From Mycolicibacterium holsaticum DSM 44478 = JCM 12374 (GTDB lineage Bacteria > Actinomycetota > Actinomycetes > Mycobacteriales > Mycobacteriaceae): a stretch of DNA of 64,000 bases. Location of the stretch: the NCBI RefSeq assembly GCF_019645835.1, contig NZ_CP080998.1, forward strand, positions 1,922,001 to 1,986,000. The letters are read 5' to 3'. The notes beneath the pieces are model-generated. The model did no database searches. It was given only the letters and a program-made list of their open reading frames with translations, and was not told the origin of the DNA. Position 1 is the stretch's first letter, and each line of letters starts with the position of its first letter. The position numbers were made by a program, and so were the translations under genes. This document shows positions 50,118-59,217 of the stretch, piece after piece.

Positions 50118-50969
50118 ATGCGAATCGGATTGTCGACACCGGTGGTCATTCAGATGCCCGCCGCGGCGAACGCATGGGAGCGCGACGCCGGTATCGAGGA
50201 CATCGCCCGGATCGCGCAGGTGGCCGACGAACTCGGGTTCGACTACCTGACGTGTTCAGAGCACGTCGCCGTACCCGCCGACGACGCCGCGGTGCGCGGC
50301 TCGGTGTACTGGGATCCGCTGGCCACATTGGCGTTTCTGGCGGCACGCACCTCCCGCATCCGGCTGGCCACCTCGGTGGTGGTGCTGGGATATCACCACC
50401 CACTGGCGCTCGCGAAGCGGTACGGCACCCTGGACCGGGTCAGCGGGGGACGGCTGGTGCTCGGCGTCGGCGTCGGCTCGCTGTCCGCCGAGTTCGACCT
50501 CCTCGGCGCGTCGTGGGCGGACCGCGGCGCCCGCGCCGACGACGCGATCCGTGCCCTGAGGGCGTCGCTGTCCACCCCGAACCCGGCCTATGCGGGCGAG
50601 TACTACCACTACGAGTCGATGATGGTTGAGCCGTGCGCGGTGCAACCGCGCGTTCCGATCTGGGTGGGTGGCCGCAGCATGCGGTCGCTGCGCCGCGCGG
50701 TCGAGTTGGCCGACGGCTGGATGCCGTTCGGGCTGCGCGGTGCTGACATGGCCAGAATGCTTGCCGCCGTGGAGCGTCCACCGCTGTTCGACGTGGTGTT
50801 ACCGGTCGGGCCGCTTGACCCCTGCGGCGACCGCGACACGACCGCGCAGCGGTTGCGCAAGCTGGCCGATCTCGGTGCCACGGCCGTCACCTGCTCGCTG
50901 ACCGCCGCAACACCCGACGAATACTGTGACCAACTCACCGCGCTACGCACGGTGGCCGACGGCATGTGA
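50118..50969 (+). CDS. LLM-class flavin/F420-dependent oxidoreductase
   Basis: Luciferase-like TIM-barrel enzyme, 283 aa from ATG 50118 (MRIGLSTPVVIQMP). LATSVVVLGYHHPLALAKRYGTL and GGRLVLGVGVGS are the conserved strands and loops; VPIWVGGRS is the late motif. Mycobacterial members mostly use F420, but FMN use cannot be excluded. The substrate is probably a ketone or unsaturated acid of the pathway. Confidence 0.88.
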   Translation: MRIGLSTPVVIQMPAAANAWERDAGIEDIARIAQVADELGFDYLTCSEHVAVPADDAAVRGSVYWDPLATLAFLAARTSRIRLATSVVVLGYHHPLALAKRYGTLDRVSGGRLVLGVGVGSLSAEFDLLGASWADRGARADDAIRALRASLSTPNPAYAGEYYHYESMMVEPCAVQPRVPIWVGGRSMRSLRRAVELADGWMPFGLRGADMARMLAAVERPPLFDVVLPVGPLDPCGDRDTTAQRLRKLADLGATAVTCSLTAATPDEYCDQLTALRTVADGM

Positions 50970-50978
50970 GGAGCCATC

Positions 50979-51467
50979 GTGACCGACGACCGACTGGCAG
51001 AACTCGAAGCGCGACTGCACCGCGTCGAGGACGAACGCGCGATCGAGCGGATGATCGCCTCGTACGGCCCGCTGGTCGACGCGGGCGAGGCCGATGCGGC
51101 CGCCGCGCTGTGGGCGGTCGAGGGCGCCTACGACGTCGAGGGCTGGCCGATGCACAGCCGTGCCGAGGTTGCCGCCATGGTGGCTTCCGACGCTCACCAG
51201 GGCCTGATCGGGCGCGGCTGCGCGCACTTCCTCGGCCCTGCGGTCGCCACCGTGCACGGCGATGAGGCGATCGCGGTGTGCGAGTCGCTGGTGGTGACCC
51301 GGCGCGGCGACGGCTACGTGGTGTGGCGCGCGGCCGCGAACCACTTCCGGCTCAACCGGATCGAGGGGCGCTGGCAGATCGTCGACCGCACCACCCGCAC
51401 CCTCGACGGGCGCGCCGAATCACGCGCGTTGTTGGCGGACGGTGTTGCGGGGCGCCCCGCGCCGTAG
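50979..51467 (+). CDS. SnoaL-like (NTF2-fold) protein 1
   Basis: A 162-aa protein of the nuclear-transport-factor-2/SnoaL fold. The N-terminal helix LEARLHRVEDERAIERMIASY is the common start of this family, and HFLGPAVATV lines the pocket. Members are ketosteroid-isomerase-like hydratases, isomerases or binding proteins. GTG start, 9 bp after the LLM gene, with RBS gagga. Confidence 0.83.
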   Translation: MTDDRLAELEARLHRVEDERAIERMIASYGPLVDAGEADAAAALWAVEGAYDVEGWPMHSRAEVAAMVASDAHQGLIGRGCAHFLGPAVATVHGDEAIAVCESLVVTRRGDGYVVWRAAANHFRLNRIEGRWQIVDRTTRTLDGRAESRALLADGVAGRPAP

Positions 51468-51477
51468 TCTTTCGTGC

Positions 51478-52290
51478 GTGACCGAAATCCTCGACCCGCC
51501 CGTCGCCGTCGTCACGGGCGCCAGCCGCGGCGCGGGCCACGGCATCGCCAGGGCGCTGCAGATGCACGGCTGGCGGGTGTACGCGACGGGCCGCACCGTC
51601 AGCGACACCGGCGACGGTGTCATCGCCGCGCCGCTGGACCACCGCGACGACGCGGCCGTGGCTGCGCTGTTTGACCGGGTGGCCTCCGAGAACGGCCGGC
51701 TGGATCTGCTGGTGAACAACGCCGCCGTCGTGCACGACGCTCTGACGGGCCCGAAACCGTTCTGGGACAAGCCCGTCGAGTTGGCTGAGATCCTCGACGT
51801 GGGCCTGCGATCGGCGTACGTCGCGTCGTATTTCGCCGCGCCGCTGCTGCTTCGCGCCGAGCGCGGGCTGATCGCGTTCACGTCCTCCCCGGGATCGGTG
51901 TGTTACATGCATGGACCCGCCTACGGGGCTCAGAAGGCCGGCGTCGACAAGATGGCCGCCGACATGGCGGTCGACTTCGGCGGGACCACCGTGCACACCG
52001 CGTCGATCTGGATGGGGATCCTGCTGACGGCCAAGTTGCGCAGCGCTTTCGACGGCAACCCCGACGGTCTGGCGGCGATGACGCAGCACGCCGAGACACC
52101 CGAGTTCGTCGGGCACGTGATCGACGCGCTGTACCGCGACCCGCAGCGGGGCGAGCGCAGCGGGCACGCCCTGATCGCCGCCGAACTCGCCCAGCGCTAC
52201 GGCATCACCGACGAGGGCGGCAGACAGCCGCCGTCGCACCGGGACCTGCTTGGCGCGCCGCGCACGCCCAGCGATGTGATCGTGCGCTGA
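51478..52290 (+). CDS. Short-chain dehydrogenase/reductase (SDR 3)
   Basis: A 270-aa SDR from GTG 51478. TGASRGAGHGIARAL is the cofactor loop, NNAAV follows, and YGAQKAGVDKMAADMA carries the catalytic Tyr-Lys. The usual catalytic Ser region is TSSPGSV. It has a longer C-terminal tail (RQPPSHRDLLGAPRTP) than classical SDRs. Last gene of the plus-strand operon that begins with the Rieske oxygenase; it converges on the unknown gene at 52295 with 4 bp between stops. Confidence 0.87.
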   Translation: MTEILDPPVAVVTGASRGAGHGIARALQMHGWRVYATGRTVSDTGDGVIAAPLDHRDDAAVAALFDRVASENGRLDLLVNNAAVVHDALTGPKPFWDKPVELAEILDVGLRSAYVASYFAAPLLLRAERGLIAFTSSPGSVCYMHGPAYGAQKAGVDKMAADMAVDFGGTTVHTASIWMGILLTAKLRSAFDGNPDGLAAMTQHAETPEFVGHVIDALYRDPQRGERSGHALIAAELAQRYGITDEGGRQPPSHRDLLGAPRTPSDVIVR

Positions 52291-52294
52291 AACC

Positions 52295-53371
52295 TCAGGT
52301 CAGCTGGAACGCGCTGATCGGGGCGTCCTCGGGATAGGTTGTCGGACCGCCGAGGTCGTATACCGCGTTGAGCGCGGCGATGAACTGCGGGTCGTGCAGC
52401 GGCTCGCTTGGCACGTCGAGCTTGATGCCCTTCTTGTGCACGTCGTCGACGAGCATGTCGATGGCTTTGTCGACGGTCAGGTCGTCGCTGCCGTCCATGT
52501 TCTTCTTCAGCTCGTCGAAATCGGAGAACACCTCGGCCGACCAGTGCACCAGGAACCGCAACTCGTCGGTGTGATGCCGGGCGATCACGTCGTCGCCGTT
52601 CTTGAGCAGCCAGTGGTCGCGATCGGCGGGATCACCGGTGAACACGGTGTCGAAGGCCAGGCCCGCCGGGGTCTGCAACTCCAGCGGCCCGTTCGCCTCG
52701 CCGCGATGCACCATCATCTCGTTCTGCACCAGCACACCGCGGTTGTAGATCGGCGGCATGATGCGCCGCGGCTCTTTGAGCGGGCCCTCGGGCCAGTAGG
52801 TGAAACCGCTTCCCTCGTCGAGGGAGAACCAGGTGATCACCTGCGCCATCTTGATCAGGTAGTCGCGGAACAAGCCGGACTTGCCCATCACGCTGGTCAG
52901 CCACGTCGGCGCGTTCTCGTGCCGGACGCCGCGGAAGCTCGGGGCATCCAGGTGGCCGGGATCGCGGTTGGCGCACGGACCGTTGATGTTGAACAGCATC
53001 ATCTGCGGCTTGGCGTACTCGGCGTCCCAGTAGCTCTTGGCGTAGTCGACGAAGCGCTGGTTGTAGAAGCAGTCGTGCAACTCGGGGTAGAGCACCGTGC
53101 CGTAGTTGGCCAGATAGCCGCGGAACGTCGCGGTCAAGAACAGGTCCAGCGACGGGGTGAACCCCTCGGGGAACATGCCGCTCATGGTCGCCATCAGCTC
53201 TTCGGCCGACGCGAAGTGCTGGGCGATGATCAGCCGCCACGGCCCCTGCGTGCGGACCACGTCGAGCAGACGCTCGCGTTGATCGTCGGTGTAGATGTTG
53301 TCGAGTTCCCGGGGCGGTGAGGCCGGCCGCAGGACGTCGGAAAGCTCGATCCGCTGCTGTTCGGTAAGCAT
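52295..53371 (-). CDS. Unknown protein, possible non-heme iron oxygenase fold
   Basis: A 358-aa protein from ATG 53371 (MLTEQQRIELSDVLRP) that I do not recognise. It has GHLDAPSFRG (an HxD pattern) near residue 145 and MVHRGEANGP about 100 residues later, an arrangement seen in cupin-type iron(II) dioxygenases such as the phytanoyl-CoA hydroxylases. The typical 2-oxoglutarate-binding Arg is not certain. No signal peptide or membrane segment. It stands alone between the plus-strand operon and the esterase gene, inside the catabolic block. Confidence 0.7.
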   Translation of the reverse strand: MLTEQQRIELSDVLRPASPPRELDNIYTDDQRERLLDVVRTQGPWRLIIAQHFASAEELMATMSGMFPEGFTPSLDLFLTATFRGYLANYGTVLYPELHDCFYNQRFVDYAKSYWDAEYAKPQMMLFNINGPCANRDPGHLDAPSFRGVRHENAPTWLTSVMGKSGLFRDYLIKMAQVITWFSLDEGSGFTYWPEGPLKEPRRIMPPIYNRGVLVQNEMMVHRGEANGPLELQTPAGLAFDTVFTGDPADRDHWLLKNGDDVIARHHTDELRFLVHWSAEVFSDFDELKKNMDGSDDLTVDKAIDMLVDDVHKKGIKLDVPSEPLHDPQFIAALNAVYDLGGPTTYPEDAPISAFQLT

Positions 53372-53452
53372 GGCTTGATTGTGGTGCCGCCGCAGCCCCT
53401 CCGAGCACCACCTGTCCGGTGATCGGGACACCCGTTCCCCGGCGAGCAGACG

Positions 53453-54397
53453 CTAGAAGGGGAGCGGGGTGGCGAATTTGGCGCGCAGCAGCGCACCGAC
53501 CTCGGCCACCGCCAACCGGCCCCTGGCCGTGGCATCCGAACGCATCAAAAACCCGTGGTAAATGCCCGGATAGCGGGTCAGGGTCGTCTGCACCCCGGCG
53601 TCACGCAGCCGCGCCGCGTACCGCTCGCCCCAGTCGCGGATCGGGTCATAGGCGGCGGTGACGACGATGGCCGGCGGCAGCCCGGACAGGTCGGTTGCCA
53701 TTGCGGGGAACCGGTATTCGTCCGGCGCCGTGGTAACCCCCCGGTCGGCGAGTTCGTGCATGTAGTCGATGTCCGCACGGCGCAGCATCGGCGCGTCGGG
53801 CATGCTGCGGATCGACTCACACGTCATATTGCGGTCCAGGCCCGGGTACAGCAGCACCTGACAGCAGATCGACGGGCCGCCGCGATCGCGCGCGGCCAGC
53901 GCGACGGCCGCGGCCAGCGAGCCGCCCGCGCTGTCACCGATGACGGCCAGGCGGCGGGCGTCGACCCGAAGCGCGTCGGCGTTGGCGGCGACGTACGAGG
54001 TGGCCGCACAGGCGTCCTCGAACTGCGCCGGCGCGGGCGCCTCGGGCGCCAGCCGGTACTCGACGGACACCACCGTGGCATCGCTCACCGCGGCCAGTGT
54101 CCGGGCGAGCGGTTCGAACGAGTGGTTGGAGCCCAATACCATTCCGCCGCCGTGGAAGTAGACCAGAACGGGGCAGGGGTTGACGCGCGTCGGCCGATAG
54201 ATCCGGATCGGGACCGATCCGCCAGGGCCGGAGATGACGCGGTCCTCGATGTCGGCCATGTGCGGCATGTCGTCGGGGTGCGGCGCCGATTCGAGCGTCC
54301 GGCGGACTTCGGCCAGACCCCGCTCACGCATCGGTGCGACGGTCCCGAACGCCGCGACGCGCGCGGCGGCATCCGGGTCCAGTCGGTACTGCATCAC
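53453..54397 (-). CDS. Alpha/beta hydrolase, hormone-sensitive-lipase (Lip) family
   Basis: An esterase of 314 aa. The oxyanion HGGG motif is at residues 82-85. The nucleophile is Ser156 in GDSAGG, with Asp251 (AYDPIRDWG) and His281 (YPGIYHGF). No signal peptide. Members split short acyl esters or lactones; with the Baeyer-Villiger enzyme at 60911 it could open the ester or lactone formed there. It shares strand with the run 54465-60807 and probably ends that operon. Confidence 0.88.
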   Translation of the reverse strand: MMQYRLDPDAAARVAAFGTVAPMRERGLAEVRRTLESAPHPDDMPHMADIEDRVISGPGGSVPIRIYRPTRVNPCPVLVYFHGGGMVLGSNHSFEPLARTLAAVSDATVVSVEYRLAPEAPAPAQFEDACAATSYVAANADALRVDARRLAVIGDSAGGSLAAAVALAARDRGGPSICCQVLLYPGLDRNMTCESIRSMPDAPMLRRADIDYMHELADRGVTTAPDEYRFPAMATDLSGLPPAIVVTAAYDPIRDWGERYAARLRDAGVQTTLTRYPGIYHGFLMRSDATARGRLAVAEVGALLRAKFATPLPF

Positions 54398-54464
54398 AGT
54401 GGATCCCGGTCGCCTGATGCCGACCGCAGCGTGGCGGCCGCATGCGCGCCCGCGCGTCGTCCGC

Positions 54465-55316
54465 TCACTGCCGAGCGGGGTCGAATCGCTGCTTGGTGCG
54501 CAGGGCCGGTGCGCGGCGCTCAGCCAGGACCGCGGCCCGTTCGGCCATCGCGTTGCCGACGTACTCGGGCTGGGTCAGCAGGTAGAACTCGCCGGCCGCC
54601 GACTGATCGAACATCACGCGTGCGGCCTGCAGCGGATCCATCGCCGAGTTCCTGATGTCCAACATCGCTGCCCGGTGTGATTCGGCGGCCGCTACGTCGC
54701 CGTCGTCGACCCCGCCGGCCGCCTCGAAGATGTTCGACCTGACCGCGCCGGGGAGCACCGCCTGCACGTGGATCCGGTCGGCGTGTCCGGCCAGTTCCAC
54801 TTCGAGGCGAAGGCACTCTGTCAGCGCCAGCACCGCGTGCTTGCTCATGATGTAGGGCGTCTGCAACGGCATCGCGACGACCCCGCCGATCGACGACAGG
54901 TTCCACACCCACGCCGGGGTGTCGGCGGCCACCATGCGGGGCAAAAATGCGCGGATCCCGTAGAACACCCCGCTGACGTTGATGTCGACCAGCCGGTCCC
55001 AGTTGGCCACGGGGATGTCCCACAGATACCCGAACTGTTCGACGCCCGCGTTGTTGACCAGCAGCCGTACCGGGCCGATATCGGAGTAGACCTGCGCGGC
55101 AACAGCTTCGAGCGCTTCCGGGTCGCGCACGTCGCACACCACGTCCGTCGAGCCGGGCAGTTCCTCGCGCAGCGCGGCGATGGCGTCGGCGTCGACGTCG
55201 ACCAACACCACGGTCATGCCCAGCCCGGCGGCGTGCCGGGCCAGCCCGGCACCGATTCCGTTGCCGGCGCCGGTGATGACCGCGACACCGCCGCCGAATG
55301 TTGCCCGTGCGTCCAC
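54465..55316 (-). CDS. Short-chain dehydrogenase/reductase (SDR 4)
   Basis: A 283-aa SDR. TGAGNGIGAGLARHA is the cofactor loop, VDVDADAI (an Asp after strand 2, NAD preference) follows, then NNAG and YIMSKHAVLALTE with the catalytic Tyr-Lys. The C-terminal 40 residues are longer than usual. It starts 4 bp downstream of the SnoaL-like gene stop, so they are co-expressed. Confidence 0.88.
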   Translation of the reverse strand: MDARATFGGGVAVITGAGNGIGAGLARHAAGLGMTVVLVDVDADAIAALREELPGSTDVVCDVRDPEALEAVAAQVYSDIGPVRLLVNNAGVEQFGYLWDIPVANWDRLVDINVSGVFYGIRAFLPRMVAADTPAWVWNLSSIGGVVAMPLQTPYIMSKHAVLALTECLRLEVELAGHADRIHVQAVLPGAVRSNIFEAAGGVDDGDVAAAESHRAAMLDIRNSAMDPLQAARVMFDQSAAGEFYLLTQPEYVGNAMAERAAVLAERRAPALRTKQRFDPARQ

Positions 55317-55320
55317 GCCG

Positions 55321-55812
55321 TTACGAACCGGCCGAAGCCGTCGCGGCGGTCTTGGCGGCGTGCTCGGCGAACGGGATCGAGTCCTCGGCGTCGAGGATCA
55401 CCGTCATCGACGTGAAGACCAGACCGCCGTCGGCGCGTCGGATGCCCACGTCGACGACCCCGCTGGACACGTCGAACGGGACGTTGTTGGTCACCTGGTT
55501 GACATACAGGTAGAAGCGGGCGGTGGTCACCGCGCCGTCCACGCCGGTGCGGAAGATGTTGGTCGCATGGTGACGCAGCGGGTAGGGGTTCTCGTTGCGG
55601 TGCTGGGTCAGCCACGCCAATGTGTCGTCTTTACCGTGCAGTTCGGCGGCCAGCAGGTCCTCGAACGGGCAGTTGCCCGAGTCGGATCGGCTCAGGTACT
55701 CCATCTCGTCGCCGAGCCGGGCGCCGAGTTCGGCGAAATGGCCCTGGTCGTAGTGGTACCAGAAGGCAGCGATGAACTCCTGGACCTCGGACAGCGTGAT
55801 GTCGTTACTCAT
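55321..55812 (-). CDS. SnoaL-like (NTF2-fold) protein 2
   Basis: A 163-aa protein from ATG 55812 (MSNDITLSEVQEFIAAFW). The fold marker is the initial helix followed by WYHYDQGHFAELGARL, then HHATNIF and the strand-rich end. It is of the scytalone-dehydratase/ketosteroid-isomerase superfamily by pattern; the reaction is unknown. It is different in sequence from SnoaL-like protein 1, so it is not a local copy. Confidence 0.83.
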   Translation of the reverse strand: MSNDITLSEVQEFIAAFWYHYDQGHFAELGARLGDEMEYLSRSDSGNCPFEDLLAAELHGKDDTLAWLTQHRNENPYPLRHHATNIFRTGVDGAVTTARFYLYVNQVTNNVPFDVSSGVVDVGIRRADGGLVFTSMTVILDAEDSIPFAEHAAKTAATASAGS

Positions 55813-55888
55813 GGCAGCAGTCAACCTCCGCCGACCACGATGTGGCACCACGATGCCCGTTGAGTGGAACACCACGCGTCGCGGCGGC

Positions 55889-56899
55889 TCAATCCGTGAT
55901 CAGGCGCCACACGTCGGCGCCCGCGGCCAGCGTCGCGTCGGTGACCTGCTCGTCCCAGTGCCGCACCGACCCGAACTCAGACCGCCATGCCAGTGCGGCG
56001 CGGGTGAACTCATGTAACCGGTGTTCGATGGTGGTGCCGATGGCGCCGTGCACCTGGTGCGCGTTTCGCACCACCACCGACGCGGCGTGGCCGACGCAGG
56101 AGCGGGCGACCGCGATGCGGAAGGGCAGGTTCGGCGCCGTCCAGTCGCTGCCGACCGCCGCGGTCAGTGCGGATTCGGTCGCCGCACGGGCCAGTGCCGC
56201 TTCTGCGGTCAGGTCGGCGATCGCGTGCTGCACCGCCTGGAAGCGCGACAACGTCCGGCCGAACTGGACGCGCGAGCCAGCGTGCTCGATCGAGCGCAGC
56301 GCGGTCTCGTCGAGTACCGCGCACACCTGAATCGCCCGCACCACAGCGGCCTTCATCTGCAACTGCGCGACGAGGTCGGCCCCGATGGGTACTCCGTCGA
56401 GCGCGGTGACATCGGCGGTGACCGTGTCGCGCGGTTCGCCGATCAGGTTGACGCCCGCCGCGATGTCCAGCGCTGCGCGCTCGACGTCCGCGACACGGTG
56501 TTCGTCACCGTCGTGCCACACCACCACCACCCGGTCGCTGCCAGCGGCCCAGGGGACCCCCCGCGCCGTCGCGTCGTCGTCGAGCAGGCACACCGTCCGC
56601 ACCGCGGCATCACCGGGCATCCCGTTCGCGTCCAGCAGCCAACAGGCCAGCAGATCATGCTCGGCCAACGGGATTCGCACCGCATTGCGGGCGGCCGCGG
56701 TGAGCAGCTCGGCCGCCTCGAACCAGCCGGCCCCGCTGCCGCCGGACTCCTCGGCGCCGGTCAACCGGACCAGCCCGAGTTCGTCGAGACGGCGCCACAA
56801 CGCCGGGTCGCGAGCGATCGCCGCCGCCGGCGGGCGGGCTTCGCGGTACTCGGCGAAGACGGCGCCCATCATCTCGGTCAGTGCGGGGTCGACGGTCAC
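55889..56899 (-). CDS. Acyl-CoA dehydrogenase, short partner subunit
   Basis: A 336-aa acyl-CoA-dehydrogenase-like protein, shorter than the usual 380-400. The N-terminal region (MMGAVFAEYREARPP) and C-terminal helical bundle (GRTLSRFQAVQHAIADL; QVHGAIGTTIEHRLHEF) are kept while the middle beta-domain is eroded. In mycobacterial steroid pathways such paired genes form alpha2beta2 enzymes in which one subunit lacks the catalytic base. The ATGA-type overlap with the next gene (56896-56899) fits that. Confidence 0.88.
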   Translation of the reverse strand: MTVDPALTEMMGAVFAEYREARPPAAAIARDPALWRRLDELGLVRLTGAEESGGSGAGWFEAAELLTAAARNAVRIPLAEHDLLACWLLDANGMPGDAAVRTVCLLDDDATARGVPWAAGSDRVVVVWHDGDEHRVADVERAALDIAAGVNLIGEPRDTVTADVTALDGVPIGADLVAQLQMKAAVVRAIQVCAVLDETALRSIEHAGSRVQFGRTLSRFQAVQHAIADLTAEAALARAATESALTAAVGSDWTAPNLPFRIAVARSCVGHAASVVVRNAHQVHGAIGTTIEHRLHEFTRAALAWRSEFGSVRHWDEQVTDATLAAGADVWRLITD

Positions 56900-58050
56900 C
56901 GCAGCCCCAATCCGCGGGCGATCACACCGCGCAGCACCTCGTTGGTCCCGCCGCGCAGCGTGAAGCCGGGCCGCTGGTCGACCGCGTTCGAAACCAGTTG
57001 GGCGAACGCGGGATCGGTTGTGCCGTCGGTGATGGTGTCGGCGAAATCGGCGATGTCGCCCTCGGTGGTGGTGCCCAGGACCTTGACGACCGCCGCGGGG
57101 ACGTCGGCCGGTTCACGTCGCTCCAGCGCACCGGCGACGGCGGTGGACATCTGGTGCAGGGCGGCGATGCGGGCCGTCAGCCGGCCCACATCGGCATCGC
57201 GGGAAACCTGCCGCGCGGCCATCCGCTCGCTGCATGCGGTCAACAGGACGAACGTCGACAGAAACCGCTCGGGCCCGCTGCGCTCGAAGGCCAGTTCGGA
57301 CGTCACCTGTCGCCAGCCCTGGCCGATCTCGCCGAACACCATGTCGTCCGGCACGAACGCCCCGTCGAGGATCACCTCGTTGAAGTGGTGCGCGCCGTTC
57401 ATCGAGACGACGGGACGGATGTCCACTCCCGGTCCGCGCAGATCGACGATGAACTGGCTGAGCCCGGCGTGCCGGTTCTGCGGGTCGACGGGTGCGGTGC
57501 GGGCCAGCGCGATGAACGCATGCGCACGGTGCGCACCCGAGGTCCACACCTTGGTGCCCGACAGCGCCCAACCGCCGTCGACCTGCACCGCCTTGGTGCG
57601 CACGCTGGCCAGATCCGAGCCCGAATCCGGTTCGCTCATACCGATGCCGAAGTAGCACTCGCCCCGGGTGATCCGCGCGAGGAACTTCTTTTTCTGCGCT
57701 TCCGTGCCGTACTTGAGCAGCGACGGCACGATCTGGCGGTCGGCGATCCAATGGGCCGCGACCGGTGCGCCCGCGGCGAGGAGTTCCTCGGTCACGGCGA
57801 ACCGTTCGATGAACGAGCGGCCGTGCCCGCCGTACTCGACGGGCACCGTCATCCCTAGATAGCCCTGTGCGGCAAGTGCTCTCGTGAAATCCTCGTCCCA
57901 TCCCGTCAGCCAGGCGTCGACCGCAGGGGTGTAGGCGCCCGCGGCGAGCTGCTCGGCGAGGAACTCGCGGACCTCGGCGCGCAGCGCCGCTGTCGAGGCG
58001 GCGTCGACAGCCGCGGGTGGGACCAGCCGGGGCACCGTCTGCGTGCTCAT
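56896..58050 (-). CDS. Acyl-CoA dehydrogenase, full-length subunit
   Basis: A 384-aa enzyme that introduces a double bond alpha-beta to a CoA thioester using FAD. YFGIGMSEPDSGSDLAS and LSGTKVWTSGAHRAHAF are the FAD and substrate segments of the family; LRGGTNEVLRGVIARGLG closes the C-terminus. It pairs with the short subunit directly downstream, overlapping by 4 bp. The probable role is side-chain or ring beta-oxidation after activation by the acyl-CoA synthetase at 59218. Confidence 0.92.
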   Translation of the reverse strand: MSTQTVPRLVPPAAVDAASTAALRAEVREFLAEQLAAGAYTPAVDAWLTGWDEDFTRALAAQGYLGMTVPVEYGGHGRSFIERFAVTEELLAAGAPVAAHWIADRQIVPSLLKYGTEAQKKKFLARITRGECYFGIGMSEPDSGSDLASVRTKAVQVDGGWALSGTKVWTSGAHRAHAFIALARTAPVDPQNRHAGLSQFIVDLRGPGVDIRPVVSMNGAHHFNEVILDGAFVPDDMVFGEIGQGWRQVTSELAFERSGPERFLSTFVLLTACSERMAARQVSRDADVGRLTARIAALHQMSTAVAGALERREPADVPAAVVKVLGTTTEGDIADFADTITDGTTDPAFAQLVSNAVDQRPGFTLRGGTNEVLRGVIARGLGLR

Positions 58051-58096
58051 GACGACAACTCTAGAGATTTGGTCTGCAGGAACTCTTCGGACCGTG

Positions 58097-59203
58097 TCAC
58101 AAGACGATGCTGGCGCGCACGTCGCTTCTGCGCTCGGCAGCGGCGAAGGCTTCGTTGATGTCGTCGAGCGGGTACTGCGCGGCGGCGAGGCGGTGCAGCG
58201 GCAGACTGTCGCGGTGCTGTTCGAGGAACGTCAGCGCCCGGGACAGCACGGCGGGGTCATACAGCGACACCCCGACCATCGTCTTGTTGGCGAAGACGAA
58301 CCGCGACGGGTCGAACTCGAACGTCTTGCCGATGTTGATGTTGCCGATTTCGACGTAACGACCGAACTGGCCCAGCATCTTGAGGCCTTCGTCGATCGCG
58401 GCGGGGTGACCGACCACCTCGACCACCACGTCGGCGCCATGCCCGCCGGTCAGGGTCTTGACGATTTTCGTCCGGTCCTTCACCGTGGCGGCCTCGTTGA
58501 TGTCGATCACCGCGTCGGCGCCGAAAGCCGTTGCCAACTCCAGCCGCTCGGGTACACCGTCGATGGCGATGACGCGAGCCGCACCGCGCGCCTTGGCCAC
58601 CGCGACGGCGTACAGCCCCAGCGCGCCAGCGCCCTGCACCACGACGATCTCGCCGAGTTGCTGATCGACGCGTTCGAGGCCGTAGATCACCTGGGACAGT
58701 GCACAGTTGGCGCCCGAAGCGATGTCGTCGGTCACGTTGTCGGGCACTTGGTAGACGACCGCGCCCGCGGGCAGCAGGAAGTAATCGCCGTAGCCTCCGA
58801 CGAAGTAGGGCGGTTCGTCGGCGCGGCCGAGCATCGCCATCTTCAGGTTCAGGCATGCGTTGCGCCGACCGGCCAGGCAGTGACGGCACCGGTGGCAGCT
58901 GAAGAAGTACGGGAACACCACCCGGCTGCCCTTCTCGAGGCGCACACCGTTGGAGTCCGCGCTGACGCCGTCCCCGAGTGCCTCGACCGCGCCGACCATC
59001 TCGTGGCCGAGCACGGTGGGGAGTTGTCCGCCCAGCCCACCGGTGGCGAAGGTGCCGTGCCAGGCGTGCACGTCCGAGCCGCAGATGTTCGTGCGGCTCA
59101 CCTTGATCAGGATCTCGCCGGGTTTCACCTCGGGCAGGCTCACCGTGTCGATCTCGAACGGCTTTCCTGGGCCATCGAATCGTGCGATCCGTCCTGTGAA
59201 CAC
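58097..59203 (-). CDS. Zinc-dependent alcohol dehydrogenase (MDR family)
   Basis: A 368-aa medium-chain dehydrogenase. Catalytic zinc ligands lie in NICGSDVHAWHG and GHEMVG; the structural zinc cysteines are in CHRCRHCLAGRRNAC near residues 103-117. The Rossmann motif is VVQGAGALGLYAVAVAKA. The Asp in AIDGVPERL suggests NAD. It probably oxidises an alcohol intermediate. It lies 14 bp after the acyl-CoA synthetase gene, so both are in the same operon. Confidence 0.9.
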   Translation of the reverse strand: MFTGRIARFDGPGKPFEIDTVSLPEVKPGEILIKVSRTNICGSDVHAWHGTFATGGLGGQLPTVLGHEMVGAVEALGDGVSADSNGVRLEKGSRVVFPYFFSCHRCRHCLAGRRNACLNLKMAMLGRADEPPYFVGGYGDYFLLPAGAVVYQVPDNVTDDIASGANCALSQVIYGLERVDQQLGEIVVVQGAGALGLYAVAVAKARGAARVIAIDGVPERLELATAFGADAVIDINEAATVKDRTKIVKTLTGGHGADVVVEVVGHPAAIDEGLKMLGQFGRYVEIGNINIGKTFEFDPSRFVFANKTMVGVSLYDPAVLSRALTFLEQHRDSLPLHRLAAAQYPLDDINEAFAAAERRSDVRASIVL

Positions 59204-59217
59204 CGGGGCACTTCCTT

